Below, in pieces: positions 14,453 through 25,046 of a DNA stretch of 64,000 nt. This DNA comes from Diphasiastrum complanatum (lineage: Eukaryota; Streptophyta; Lycopodiopsida; Lycopodiales; Lycopodiaceae). The position numbers and the translations under genes were made by a program. The stretch covers positions 6,589,019 through 6,653,018 of the forward strand of contig CM055113.1 in the NCBI GenBank assembly GCA_029204225.1. The letters run 5' to 3'. Numbering within the stretch: position 1 is the first letter of the stretch; each line of letters begins with the position of its first letter. The notes beneath the pieces are model-generated. The model was not told where the DNA came from. It worked only from the letters and a program-made list of their open reading frames with translations, and searched no databases.

Positions 14453-15370
14453 TGGAGATGCTTGTATGATCAAAAGGAAGGATGTCTTGATTGGAAAAGG
14501 TAAAAGACAAGGGAAGTTGTTCAAACTAGATGCTTGTGTTATTGCTAACCAAGTTGGATGTGTTGCACGGGAGCAAATACCTATTCAAGAGGTTTTGCAT
14601 AAAAGGATGGGACACCTCAACTTCAAGCCATTGGAGGTAATGGCTAGGATGAAGATTGTGATAGGTCTTCCAAGTTCTTTAAGTGGCATCAAACATGTTT
14701 GTGAGTCTTGTACTTTGTCTAAGTCACATAGACTACCTTATACTAGATCTATATCTAGACCTACAAAGCCTTTTCAACTTGTACATTCGAATATTCATGG
14801 ATTTACTACAATTAGCAATAATGGATCTAAGATGTATGTAACATTCATTGATGATTTTAGTAGATTTTGTTGGATCTATCTACTAAAGAGCAAGGATGAA
14901 GTGTATGATGTCTTTATCAAGTTCAAGAATGCAAGGGAGAACAATTTTCCACAAGGATCAAGTGCTTAAGGAGTGACAATGGTTTTGAGTACATATCTGC
15001 CAAGTTCAAGGCCTTTTATGATGAGCATGGGATCAAGAGGGGAGGTTAAGTTCTAATCTTGACAAATCATTTTGGGATCAAGCTTTTTTGTGTGTCAATT
15101 GCTTGTGCAATAGGTGGCCGAGTGTTATTTTGAATGGAAGGACACCTTTTGAGATGCTATTCATGAGGAGGCCGAGTGTCAACTTTCTAAGAACCTTTGG
15201 ATGCACATGTTATGTCAACATTACTCTTGATGATAGGACCAAGGAGGATCCATCTTCAAGAAGAGGTATTTTTGTTGGATATAATGAGGTGAGTAAAGCC
15301 TACAAGGTTTACATTCCTTCTACTAACAAAGTGATTGTTGGTAGAGATGTCATCTTTGATGAGGGGAACA
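14442..15370 (+). pseudogene. copia1 integrase
   Basis: The zinc-binding region (HKRMGHLNF ... CESCTLSKSHR; HHCC type) is followed by the core. The first catalytic Asp region reads HSNIHG, with Asn where copia elements have Asp; the nearby FIDDFSRFCWIYLL is conserved. The frame breaks near 14969, and part of the core, including the D35E segment, is missing around 15040-15085. The C-terminal part resumes at 15088 with NGRTPFEMLF and GCTCYVNI, and ends around VIVGRDVIFDE. It would have inserted element DNA into the genome. Confidence 0.88.
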
Positions 15371-17141
15371 TTCCAAAAGTGTCTTCAAGCATGATTGATG
15401 GTAGTGTGGATGGATCTAACATTCTTGATGTTGATGAAAAGGATCCTACTTTGGATGGTGATGATGATGGACCTTCATCAAGTCAAAAGCCAGGGAGAAC
15501 ATCAAGGGAAAGACAAGTACCTTCAAGGCTCACATATGATCAAAAGGGTAAGCAGGTAGTTTCTGGATATTATGTTGCTTTACTAAGCTCTTTGGATGAG
15601 CCTACAAGTGTAGATCAAGCAAGGGAAGAAGAGGATTGGATCCAAGCAATGGATCTTGAGTATCAAGCTCTTATGAAGAATGGAACAAGGAGATTGGTGG
15701 AGTTGTCTAAGGACAAGAAAGCTATTGGATGCAAATGGATCTTCAAGGTAAAAACAAACCAATATGGATCTATCAACAAGTACAAGACAAGGTTAGTGGC
15801 AAAAGGATATGCTCAACAACAAGGGATTGACTATGATGAGACCTTTGCACCCGTGGCAAAGATGGTAAGCATTCGAGTCATCATTTCACTTGCTACACTT
15901 TATGGATGTGATCTATGGCTAATGGACATTTCAAATGCATTCTTGAATGGTGATCTTGAGGAGGAAGTGTACATGGAGCAGATCGAGAGCTACATTTCAT
16001 CAACAAAGCCAAATCATGTGTGTCTACTACAAAAGAGCTTGTATGGTCTTAAGCAAGCACCAAGGAGTTGGTATGCTAAGCTTAACACTTTTTTACTCTT
16101 TCAAGTCTTTGTTATGAGTGAGTATGATCATTCACTTTATTATAGGTTTGCCTAGAATGATGTTACCATATTGCTAATCTATGTGGATGATATCATCTTG
16201 AGTGGTGGAGTCAATCAAGATGTGGAGGATATCAAGAGTGCTCTTAGGAAGGAGTTTGAAGTGCATGATCTTGGTAATTTGCATTACATTTTGGGAATAG
16301 AAGTCATTAGATCTTCTCAATCTACTTTCATTTGTCAAGAGAAGTATGCTAATTCTATTATTTAAAAATTTCATATGGTAGATGCAAAAGCTAGTGATAC
16401 ACCTATGGAGTCTCATGTAAAGCTAACTATAAGAGGTAATGAAAGATCGTTCAAAGACATTACTCTCTATAGGAAGATAGTTGGTTCACTCATCTATCTA
16501 GCCATTACTAGACCAAATCTAAGCTATTGTGTTGGAAGATTGAGTCAATTCATGCAAGATCCTAGTGAGGAGCATTGGAACCTAAAGCAAGTTTTGAGGT
16601 ACATCACTGGAATTCGAGATTTTGGCATATTGTATGAGGGACTCTCACTTGATCTTTTTGGATTTTCAGATTCAAACTATGCTGGAGATGTAATGGATAG
16701 GAAATGCTCATTGTATTTTCATAGGTGATGGAGCTATATCATGGATGTCGAAGAAACAAGCCACTATCTCATTGTCATCTAGTGAGGCCGAGTACAAAGC
16801 TCTTACACATTGCACAAAGGAGGTGGTATGGATCAAGAGGATAATCAAGGATATTCACTTGCTGGATTTTTTAGAGAGCCCAATCCTCTTTTCTGACAAT
16901 CAATCAGCCCAAAGATTGGCAACCAATCCTATCTTTCATGCTAGGAGCAAGCATATTGAGGTATGAGATCATTTTGTGAGGGAGCAACTCATTACAAAGG
17001 AGGTGGAGCTTCAACATGTGTCTTCAAGGGAATGTGTAGCTGATATCTTGACCAAAGCATTGGGAAAGGACTTGTTCATGAAGTATAGGACATCACATGG
17101 AGTGTTATCAAAGTCTATGCTAAAACTAGTTGAAGAGGGAG
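15371..17141 (+). pseudogene. copia1 reverse transcriptase and RNase H
   Basis: Copia RT blocks occur in order: WKWIFK-type GCKWIFKVKTN, ARLVAKGY-type TRLVAKGYAQQQGIDYDETF, DISNAFLNGDLEEEVYM, QAPRSWYAKL, and the catalytic LIYVDD at about 16174-16191. Stops occur near 16153 and 16363. RNase H follows from 16375 with GSLIYLAITRPNLSY and later LSSSEAEYKALTHCTKEVVW, with a frameshift near 16728. The tail (ADILTKALGK) runs to a polypurine-like AGAGGGAG just before the 3' LTR. Confidence 0.92.
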
Positions 17142-17405
17142 TGTGAATGATTCAACTAGTTTGACCATGTTTGCTATATTTCCATATTTGACATATTGAG
17201 GCCAGCTTTGTTTTTAGACTTAGAGATTGACTTTTCAAATTTTGAAAGCAACAATACTTTATCATTTCATTCATGTTTGATCAAGTTCCTTTAGTGTTTG
17301 TATCTCATTTTTTTTCTCTACATTGGTGAGATTGGTAGTGTATTTCTTTTTCTAACCAAATATCTTTCAAGTTCATTGGATATTAATGATCTGAAAACTT
17401 TCACA
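17142..17405 (+). repeat. copia1 3' LTR, internally deleted
   Basis: 264 bp against 637 bp for the 5' LTR. Both ends match; about 330 bp are missing after GACTTTTCAAA, with a smaller loss near 17310. Confidence 0.9.
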
Positions 17406-17602
17406 CATCCACCTCCACAATTCCTCCTCACACCGTCAACCTCGTTGATCTTCTGGAGGTACATAAGCACTAGTACCAAAAAGTATTTTCAGTGCCTGAT
17501 TCTAAATAGTCGGACCGCTTTGTCAAGCAATATCCTAATATCAAGACAAAGGGTGGCTATAAATTACTATTAGAAATCAATGATAAACTTCATTGTTATT
17601 GT
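17406..17602 (+). pseudogene. ORF-X copy 5 (X5), start of C-terminal domain
   Basis: This continues the frame broken at 12082 (Pro/Thr-rich, then SDRFVKQYPNIKTKGGYKLL). The FxKxYP...GGY pattern matches X4 (FAKKYPTTKERGGYILPD), X2 (FLKQHPHESSRGGWVLKF) and X3 (FERNYSPNMRGG). Two stops are present. It ends at copia2 and resumes at 28701. Confidence 0.68.
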
Positions 17603-17828
17603 TTACGATGCGCATTAATGTTGACAACTGTGACTAGCTGTCAATAACCGCAGGCTATCTATTAGTCTACTCGTAGGTTTTCTCTCTCTATTAGGGTTCA
17701 GGGTTTATTTGTACATTTTACATTCTATATGAGTTAGTGTGATAGAGTGACAGTGCATGTTCTTCTTCCGCCTGCTTGTGGTGATTGCTTATGGTAAATG
17801 CTTGATGTTGCATATCTAATTCTTGACA
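17603..17828 (+). repeat. copia2 5' LTR
   Basis: About 226 bp, closely matching 28474-28700, and ending AATTCTTGACA immediately before the primer site. The exact left end is uncertain by a few bases: the two copies share sequence from TTACGATGC, while a conventional start would be TGTTGACAACTG at 17619. Confidence 0.85.
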
Positions 17829-17840
17829 TGGTATCAGAGC
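17829..17840 (+). other. copia2 primer-binding site
   Basis: TGGTATCAGAGC abuts the LTR end; initiator-Met tRNA type. Confidence 0.92.
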
Positions 17841-18375
17841 ACCAATAGTCCTGCGTGCCTGATCAGTGGATACAGCTTGTCACAGGCTCTGCAATGAAGT
17901 GAGAAAGTCCTTCATGGGAGGTGGAATCTTGGAGAGACAAAAACGGCTGGAAGAAATTCTTCTTTGGTGTATTTTGTAGGGTTGGAGCTCAGAATCATCA
18001 GTGGGGAATGAAAGCACAGTCCCGAAAGCATCAGAAAGGCTAGGGCAGCATCAGACAGATTGAAAATATGTTGAGTGGGGGAGATTTTTACAATACTTCC
18101 TAGTTATTGTGGAAAGTGCTATTTGTGTGAGAGGTTTGCCAAGAAATCTCTCATTTGTCTGTTTGGAGACCGCAAATCACACTAGACAGTGTCTAGTACT
18201 ACCATTCAGAGTTAGAAGGCTTCATACTTTTCAAATTACTGATCTCTGTCTTTTGAACGATCACACATTTTGAAATTTTTGCAAAGAGGAGGCGGCGTAG
18301 CCACCGCGCTGAAGTGGGGAATCTAGAATATTCCCTCTGAAAGGTCTTATATTCTCTCTATTTTTAAGCTTTTTC

Positions 18376-18627
18376 GTACCAATATTGGATCAACACGCTA
18401 GAGGTAGGAAAAATCTTGAGTAGTCGTACATCCGCGCATCATACAGATATAGCATATTCGTACCAATATCAGATTGACGCGCCAGAGGTAAAGAAAACCA
18501 AGAGCAGTCGTACATCCGCGCATCATACCGATATCACATATCAGTATCAATATCGGAGCGACGCGCCAGAGGTAAAGAGAATCTCGAGCAGTCGTGCACC
18601 CGCGCATCGTATCGATATCAGGTGTAC
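18376..18627 (+). repeat. Three tandem 84-bp units in the copia2 leader
   Basis: Units start at 18376, 18460 and 18544 with GTACCAATAT or GTATCAATAT, and each is exactly 84 bp. The conserved core is GACGCGCCAGAGGTAAAGA ... CAGTCGTACATCCGCGCATC. The first unit is the most diverged. Because 84 is 28 codons, an in-phase open frame (18416-18655) with a repeated peptide crosses them, just before the gag ATG at 18690. Confidence 0.92.
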
Positions 18628-18689
18628 AACCAAAATTTACAGTTTTGTGGCGTGAATAAATTTTGTTATCTAGACTCATCTATCTAGTA

Positions 18690-18911
18690 ATGGCAACTCT
18701 AAGCGAGAGTGTTCTTAATGAGTCAAGCAAATTGGAAGGTGCCGGCAACTATGCAATTTGGAAATTCAAACTGAAGAACATTTTGATGGAAAAGGAGCTA
18801 TGGGAGATCGTGACAGGTGAAGAGACAAGGCTAGTGATTGAAGAAGATCAGCGGACATTTGATAGGAGAAGACAGAAACCACAGAGTTTTATTATTTTTT
18901 TATTTTCTCTG
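18690..18911 (+). pseudogene. copia2 gag, N-terminal fragment
   Basis: It starts at the ATG at 18690. LEGAGNYAIWKFKLKNILM and the following KELWEIVTGEE are typical of the copia gag N-terminus. The frame stays open up to 18911, where the X4 LTR end begins abruptly, so this is the insertion point. Confidence 0.88.
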
Positions 18912-18931
18912 TGTTAGCACAGTTGCTAACA
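18912..18931 (-). repeat. X4 3' LTR reduced to its 20-bp ends
   Basis: The sequence TGTTAGCA-4 bp-TGCTAACA is a perfect 8-bp terminal inverted repeat with almost nothing between. The X3 LTR at 49299 starts with the same TGTTAGCA. The outer edge coincides exactly with the end of copia2 gag, so both LTR ends seem present and only the body is lost. Confidence 0.7.
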
Positions 18932-18950
18932 TTATCTTCCTCCTTATTGG
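18932..18950 (-). other. X4 polypurine tract
   Basis: On the minus strand CCAATAAGGAGGAAGATAA runs directly into TGTTAGCA. A similar purine-rich run precedes the X3 LTR (GATTAGGGTGGATAA at 49300-49314). Confidence 0.75.
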
Positions 18951-19049
18951 ATTGGTGGTCCCACACCAATCGACGCCTTTTCGTCCTGGATTTTTTGTGC
19001 TTCTTGGAGGCGAGACTGTTGCTATCGGAAGTGGTAGATGGTCGTCTCG

Positions 19050-21527
19050 ATGCCCTTCATCATTTGTCACCGTAATTTGTTCAGGAAGGGCACGGGTTTG
19101 TAATAATGGAGCATACCCTAGAGAAAGTTATGGGTTTTTTATAGCTCTACCATATCAACATGCAAGGCGGAAGTAAGTGTAGCGCGATAATAGAGCCTTG
19201 CAACGTTGATATGGTCGTCTTGCATGCGCAAGGGTTTATTGATGTCAAAGGCAATTGGGGGTAACCCTCGATCCCAAAAACCTCAAAGTTCTGCCAGGCC
19301 CCAATTATCTACAAAATATCTGACATCGCGATCAGGATTGCCATGGTGCTTCTGGTAGAAGACTCGGTAGTTGGTGACCATGTCTTCGGCTAAGTTGCCG
19401 GTATCGACTCCTGTGAGCTTAGACCAAAAGATTTTATTTTTGAACTTGGTGGCAGGAAACGGTTCTTGCCTCGCTACTGGATAGTAATAAGGATTGTTGC
19501 GCATGTAGGAGGGAGCTTCAAGATACCATGCCATTGAGGTCTTACTTTCCAAGAAGAGCTGATGGCGCCAGAGAGGTTGTGGATCCAGGAGTTTGACTGT
19601 TGCTTTATGTGTTTGACACTGGTCCAAATCTGGCAGTATGTAGCCACCTCGTTCTTTCGTTGTTGGGTACTTCTTTGCAAACTCCTGAGAGACATGCAAC
19701 TCCTTGCTTGGTTTTGTGGGCATGATTCTGTGCTGGATGGTGGGGGCTTCAGAGGCAATCTCGTGTGCGGTTTGTGGATCGGGATCAGGAGATAGAGGAG
19801 GCGAGGGGTTAGCTTCTGCAATGTGTTGTGATTCAGGTGAAAAGTGTTGTGGAATGAAGGTGAAATTAGTGGTGTCGAGGGGGTTAGAAGTGGTGGAAGG
19901 AAAAAGAAAATGTTGGGAGCTGGTACCCCTAGAGCCCGATGGATTGGTTGGTGTTTGAGCTCCTTGCCCCAGGGGTTGGCTTTGAAATGCGGAGCCTTGA
20001 GCTGTAGGAGGAGGCAATTGAAATCTTGTGCCATCTCCACTATCAGGTCCATCAAAGTGGTGCCCCGAATCATGAAATTGGGCATGCTCTGCATGAACCG
20101 ACGGTGTCGACTGGGCAGCAACCTTTAAGCGTTCTTCCAAGGTGGCTATGTGCTGGTTTAGGGCCTCGACGGAAGCAACGTATGATTGTTGTAATTTTGC
20201 ATGTTGCTCCGTCGTGGCTTTTAGCTTTTAAGCCAGAATTTGATAGGCCACCATTGGAATGGCAGTTCCCTCAAGGATAGCTGGTGGTGCAAAGTTGTTG
20301 AAGTCCACCATTTCCAACTGTTCCTTCATAGCGGAACTTGCTGTTTGTGAATCTGCTACAGCCTCATCCTTCTCGGCTTTGAGGGTATTGATGGTTTGCT
20401 GCATGTTGGATACCTTCAGTTGGAGATGGTTCTGGAGATGGATTAGCATCTGCTGCTGCTGTTGATTGTAATTCGTGAGGTTTTGGATTTGTAGCTGTTG
20501 TTGTTTGGTTTCCTCCTCCAGCCTTGTTTTTTCTTTCTGAAGGCCCGCCATAGCACCATCGTCAAATTGCCGCATAGTGTGTTGTCCCCCTAGGGTGCCG
20601 AATATATTGTATTGGAGCTCATTCACCAACCATACCACTTTTTTGGGCTGTAAGGGGTAGCTGCTCCCAAGGACCAATGTCAGGGAGGTTGCGTGTGTAG
20701 TTAGGATACGGCATGGGGTTAAATGGTAGAAAATCAGGAGCAGGGCTAGACAGAGGTGTAGGAAAGGCAAGGAGGGGTGGGGATAGACTACGTGGCGGAG
20801 ATTGTGGGATTGGGTTAGTGGTGACAGTGGTTGATGGGAGTGCAGTTAGTAATTGTAAGGCAAAATCATCTACGTTGACTATGGAGTCAAGTAGGGTGGA
20901 GATTTGTACAGTCGAGGGCTTTTGTGGAAGTGTGGAAGGGAAGCCCGTGTTGAGAGTTAATGAGGGTGTGGAGGTGACAGTAAATGGTGGGGGTGGTGGT
21001 GGGATTGTGAGAGCAAGTGATGGAGAGGAGATTGTCTGTGTGGACAGAATCATGCCCATGGATCAGAGCCAGAAGTTCTTGTCGTTCCGGAGCTGCTTGT
21101 TGCTGCTGCTACTACTTTTCGGCGTTGTTGGGCCTGGTGAAGTAAGGCTGTCTGCTGCTCTAGGACCTCCTTTGGGACCTGAGATGATTTAAGGCTCCCT
21201 CCGGATTCTGCATATTCTACCCCGATGTCGCTTGATAGAATGTCTTGTGGGACATCTACTTTGGTACTGACTGCCTTCCCTTTCTGCTTCTTAGTACGTG
21301 GGGCTGGTGAGACTGGTTCTGCTGTTGGTAGGGGGGTGGCTCACTTTTTTGTGCTTGGATAAACAACATCCAGTTCCTTGATGGCAGCAGCCGCCTTAGA
21401 CCCCAATTGCTTGGTGACCAACATGTGGAGGAGATACCCACATTTGGTAGTTGATTTGCGGGCGTTCAAGGCTCCGCACAGCTTCTCCGCTACCTTCTCA
21501 GCCCACTTATAATTTTGAGTGGGGTCG
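19050..21527 (-). pseudogene. ORF-X copy 4 (X4), main part
   Basis: Unrecognised retrotransposon protein. On the minus strand from 21527 it holds the end of the N-terminal domain (NYKWAEKVAEKLCGALNARK ... GYLLHMLV), a Pro/Ser-rich linker to about 20640, a strong coiled coil around 20600-20240 (KEKTRLEEETKQQQLQIQNL and on), and another Pro-rich linker. The conserved C-terminal domain follows: FAKKYPTTKERGGYILPD, WYLEAPSYMRNNPYYYPVAR, and after a frameshift near 19283 WDRGLPPIAFDINKPL and NVARLYYRATLTSA. A few stops and shifts break it. The N-terminal part is at 23704-24239, beyond the nested element. It lies between integrase and the 3' LTR. Confidence 0.72.
21523..21527. other. Target-site duplication of the small nested element, left
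   Basis: GGTCG, repeated exactly at 23704-23708. Confidence 0.88.
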
Positions 21528-22730
21528 TGTAGTGCAGGCATCCCAAAGGGAGCCGGGAACCACGACTTAGCTTCCCAGCCTTCAACTCTTGCCATCCAAA
21601 CCCACTTGACATACAAGCAGCCAACTTGCCAACAACGATCAGACTTAACCAGCTTAAAGTTTTGAAAACCAACATTGAGATCCAACCTGGCGCCATGCCA
21701 GATCGGGAGTCCCGATGTGGGTGGCTTCCCTCCAAGCAAGCCGCCCGACATACATCAAACTTAGCCAACTCGAAGCTTCGTTACAAACGAGTAACATCCA
21801 TTCCAAGCAAGCGATCTGACTTACATTAGACTTAACCACATGAAAGCTTCGTCATGAGCACTGGAAGCATGCCAGACTGGATAGCCATAAACAGGTAACT
21901 TCCACCCAAGCAAGCCATCCAACTTAGCCGACAGGTTAGAGCCTGTTTCCCAAGAGCTTAACCCATTCACGTTCATGCAAGGAACACTCAGAACCACAAG
22001 CCGCGACAGATATAGAGACAACCAGTTCCTGGACAAAATGGTCCCGACAGCATCCCGCTGGTGCCAGGACCGAATGGTCTCGACGGCATACCGCTGGCGT
22101 CCCGGGATACGACCCTCAGCTATGTGCCAACTTAAAAATTTTGAAGCGGCCTTACAACTGGCACTTTTACCGAACACTGAAACCCAGAAGGTAATCAGAG
22201 TCAATTTGAAAAAAATCCCACTTTATTGATAAATCTGAGAAGGTTATATTTCAAGTGTGTGACCAACCCTAGTCTCCGGGGCGCTAGCATGCCAAGGCGA
22301 GAGCCATGACAACATTCCAGCAAGGGAGGCTGAGACTTGGTTGGAGCTCGCCCTGAGTCGCAACCCGCACTCCCCTATAGTATTGGTGGGATTCGGCACC
22401 CCCCTCATACCAAGCACTCTACCCAGGCTGGTAAAACACATTTTTCTCTCTCTAGGATTTTCTCTTTCTAGAAAGTCATTTTCTCTCTCTAGATTTTATT
22501 GATCCCCAGGCTTACTTTATCCATGCCTAGATCGTGTGAGGTGATTGCACATCGATCTGAGCTCTCTGGACTTCGCTAGAACCGATCAAAAATTTTCAGC
22601 CATAAGAACTTGGCGCCGGCTGGATTCTGGTCACAGTGGCGCCGGGAGCAGCAGGGGCGCTGCTGGCGCTGAGGACAATGCTGGCGCCAGTGACGCCAAA
22701 AGTAAAGCTTGTAAAGGTAGCTTTACAACA
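21528..22730 (-). repeat. 3' LTR of the small nested element
   Basis: 1203 bp. On the minus strand it starts TGTTGTAAAGCTACC and ends GCACTACA. It contains about 360 bp (roughly 21880-22255) absent from the partner LTR. A cluster of TGGCGCC-like motifs lies near its start (22610-22695). Confidence 0.88.
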
Positions 22731-22862
22731 TCCACCCCACCTTTATAAAATCTGATGTCCTTATCAGATGTCAGAGCACAACAATTGTCTTGATGAACCC
22801 CAAACCGTGGCCATTTTCGTGAGATCCGCATAGCTGACCGGCCAGTCGGCTCTGATACCACA
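22731..22862 (-). other. Interior of the small nested element: polypurine tract and primer site
   Basis: AGGTGGGGTGGA (minus) abuts the 3' LTR. TGGTATCAGAGCC (minus; plus coordinates 22848-22860) lies two bases from the 5' LTR and matches initiator-Met tRNA. No open frame of any size is present. Confidence 0.88.
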
Positions 22863-23703
22863 TGTAGCGCAGACATCCCAAAGGGAGTCGGGAACCACGA
22901 CTTAGTTTCCCAGCCTTCAACTCTTGCCATCCATACCCACTTGACATACAAGCAGCCAATTCGCCAACAACGATCAGACTTAACCAACTTGAAGTTCCAA
23001 AAACCAACATTGAGATCCAATCTACCGCCATGCCAGATCGGGGGTCCCGATGTGGGTGACTTCCCTCCAAGCAAGCCACCCGACATACATCAAACTTAAC
23101 CAACTCGAAGCTTCGTTACAAACGAGTAACATCTATTCCAAGCAAGCGGTCTGACTTACATCAGACTTAACCAACTGAAAGCTTCGTCACGAGCGCTGGA
23201 AGCCAACCTAGCGCCAAGGCTTCGTCACGATCATAGTCTCCGGGGCGCTAGCATGCCAAGGCGAGAGCCATGAAACATTCCAGCAAGGGAGGCTGAGACT
23301 TGGTTGGAGCTCGCCCTGAGTCGCAACCCGCACTCCCCTATAGTATTGGTGGGATTCGGCACCCCCCCTCATACCAAGCACTCTACCCAGGCTGGTAAAG
23401 CACGTTTTTCTCTCTCTAGAATTTTCTCTTTCTAGAAAGTCATTTTCTCTCTCTAGATTTTATTGATCCCCAGGCTTCCTTTAATCATGCCTAGATCGTG
23501 TGAGGTGATTGCACATCGATCTGAGCTCTCTGGACTTCGCTAGAACCGATCAAAAATTTTCAGCCATAGGAACTTGGTGCCGGCTAGATTCTGGCCACAG
23601 TGGCGCTGGGAGCGGCGCCGGTTCCATTGGCGCCGGGAGCAGCAGGGCCGCTGCTGGTGCCAGTGGCGCCAGAAGTAAAGCTTGTAAAGGTAGCTTTACA
23701 ACA
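22863..23703 (-). repeat. 5' LTR of the small nested element
   Basis: 841 bp, matching 21528-22730 except for the roughly 360-bp internal difference. It ends next to GGTCG at 23704. Confidence 0.88.
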
Positions 23704-24239
23704 GGTCGTCCATGGTGAGGGTTAGAGAGAAGAGATCGCTCGGTGGGATGCGATCCATCTTGGTGGTATGTATTGCAGCCATGGTGATGATGATCTCTGA
23801 GGCGGCCCATAGATGGGGACCCGTTATGAGTCGGATAGCGATCCCATCGTTGGTTTGGGCAATGGTTTTGTCGTCGTTTGTCAGAAACTTGGTGAAGTAC
23901 TTGGCATCATAACTGGTGCCCTTGCCATGGATTGTCTCTCCGAGATTAGGAAAGCCGACACTTTGAAGATCCGCCGGAGAGACGTTGATAATAGAATAAC
24001 TGCCAGTCTTGGTTGTAAGCCGAAAAGTTTAGAACTCATCCAAATAGGTCGAGTAAGCTGCTCGGATGAGGCTCTCAGTCTACTGGTCCCGGAAAAGTGT
24101 TAGATTAAAACCAAAGAATATCCTTGGCCAGTGTGAGCTGCTCGGTGTAATTCTTAAGAGAAATCATGATTATATCCCCTGAATAAGGACGAGGGGGTTT
24201 ACGGTGGTGCAAGCTCAATGAGGAATCACGGGAAGCCAT
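23704..24239 (-). pseudogene. ORF-X copy 4 (X4), N-terminal part
   Basis: The start ATG is at 24239 (MASRDSSLSLHH), in the same position as MSSTDSSQSQRY of X1 and MSTNPASSSDDP of X3. Frames then shift several times but run to the nested element. Removing that element and one GGTCG copy brings this part next to the NYKWAEKV segment at 21522. Function unknown. Its start lies about 110 bp downstream of a strong TATA box. Confidence 0.6.
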
Positions 24240-25046
24240 GGCAGTAGTGATTTTAGATTGCTCTGAGAATTTTGAAAATTTTGAAAAAATTTGACATGAA
24301 TTCGAGAGCATCAATCTAAAACGAACTCGTGGAGAAAGGGTGGAGACCTATATATAGGCTTTTTTGGACAAGAATTCGCAACTTTACCCAGAATTCGTCC
24401 TCAGTGTCTACGATTTGGTAATGATGGTCGCGAATTTTGAGGCATCATTCTGAGGGCCCACGAATTCTTGTAAGTGATTTGTGTTGGCCAAAAGAGAGAA
24501 AATGTCTGATAGTGCAAAAATGTATCTGATCAGAATTCGCAGAGGTAATAGAGAAATCCTGACGATCAATTTGAGCTCTCGCGAATTGTCTGCAAATTTT
24601 GAACATGGATATCTGATAAAGAAAACTCCATTTTGTTGATTTTTTTGACATTTTTCTTCTGAGACAGAATTCGCAGAGGCCAAAAATGAATCGTTCTCTG
24701 TAAGAAAGGGGTCAGGGAATTCTATCTGAGATGATGTAAAAACATTTTGTCTGAAACTAATGACTTTTGTGGTTTTCTCAGAGAAGACTGATTTGATAGT
24801 ATCTTGATGGGTGGAACAACAAATCACAGCAAAAAATGGTGTCAAAATGGCATACAAATAATAAAAAGAGAGTATAAAAGGGGAGAAGAAGAAAAATAAA
24901 TAAACAGAAGAGAAAAAACAGCTAATACATATCAAGATAAAAGCAGGGTTCGTTGTACTTTCTCAGTCGACTCCCATTGACCACAGTGTCGAGGACATCG
25001 CCTTGAAGGGTTTGGAGTTGAACATATCTAGAGACAAAGATTTTTT
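24240..25046 (-). promoter_or_regulatory. X4 spacer between integrase and ORF-X: TATA box and AATTCGC motifs
   Basis: On the minus strand a CCTATATATAGG box (24347-24358) stands about 110 bp before the ORF-X ATG. The spacer holds at least seven copies of a GAATTCGC/GCGAATT-type motif (near 24303, 24372, 24391, 24431, 24461, 24532, 24580 and 24667), in both orientations. It looks like an internal promoter with repeated binding sites. Otherwise noncoding. Confidence 0.55.

Larger units (their letters stand above)
12083..17405 (+). mobile_element. copia1: Ty1/copia LTR retrotransposon, decayed
   Basis: Order: LTR, primer site, gag, protease, integrase, reverse transcriptase, RNase H, LTR. Integrase before RT is the copia order. 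The 5' LTR is 637 bp and the 3' LTR only 264 bp through internal deletion. Both begin TGTGAA and end CTTTCACA; the 5' copy has a perfect 8-bp terminal inverted repeat, TGTGAAAG/CTTTCACA. The coding part has at least four stops, several frameshifts and a deletion in the integrase core, so the copy is dead. It sits inside X5. Confidence 0.93.
21528..23703 (-). mobile_element. Non-autonomous LTR element with a 132-bp interior
   Basis: Two directly repeated LTRs flank only 132 bp holding a primer site and a polypurine tract and no coding capacity. The minus orientation is shown by TGGTATCAGAGCC after the LTR at 22863-23703 and AGGTGGGGTGGA before the LTR at 21528-22730. Ends are TG...CA and a perfect 5-bp duplication (GGTCG) brackets it. 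The layout is that of a terminal-repeat retrotransposon in miniature, but the LTRs (841 and 1203 bp) are far longer than usual for that class. It must move with proteins from another element. Confidence 0.9.
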
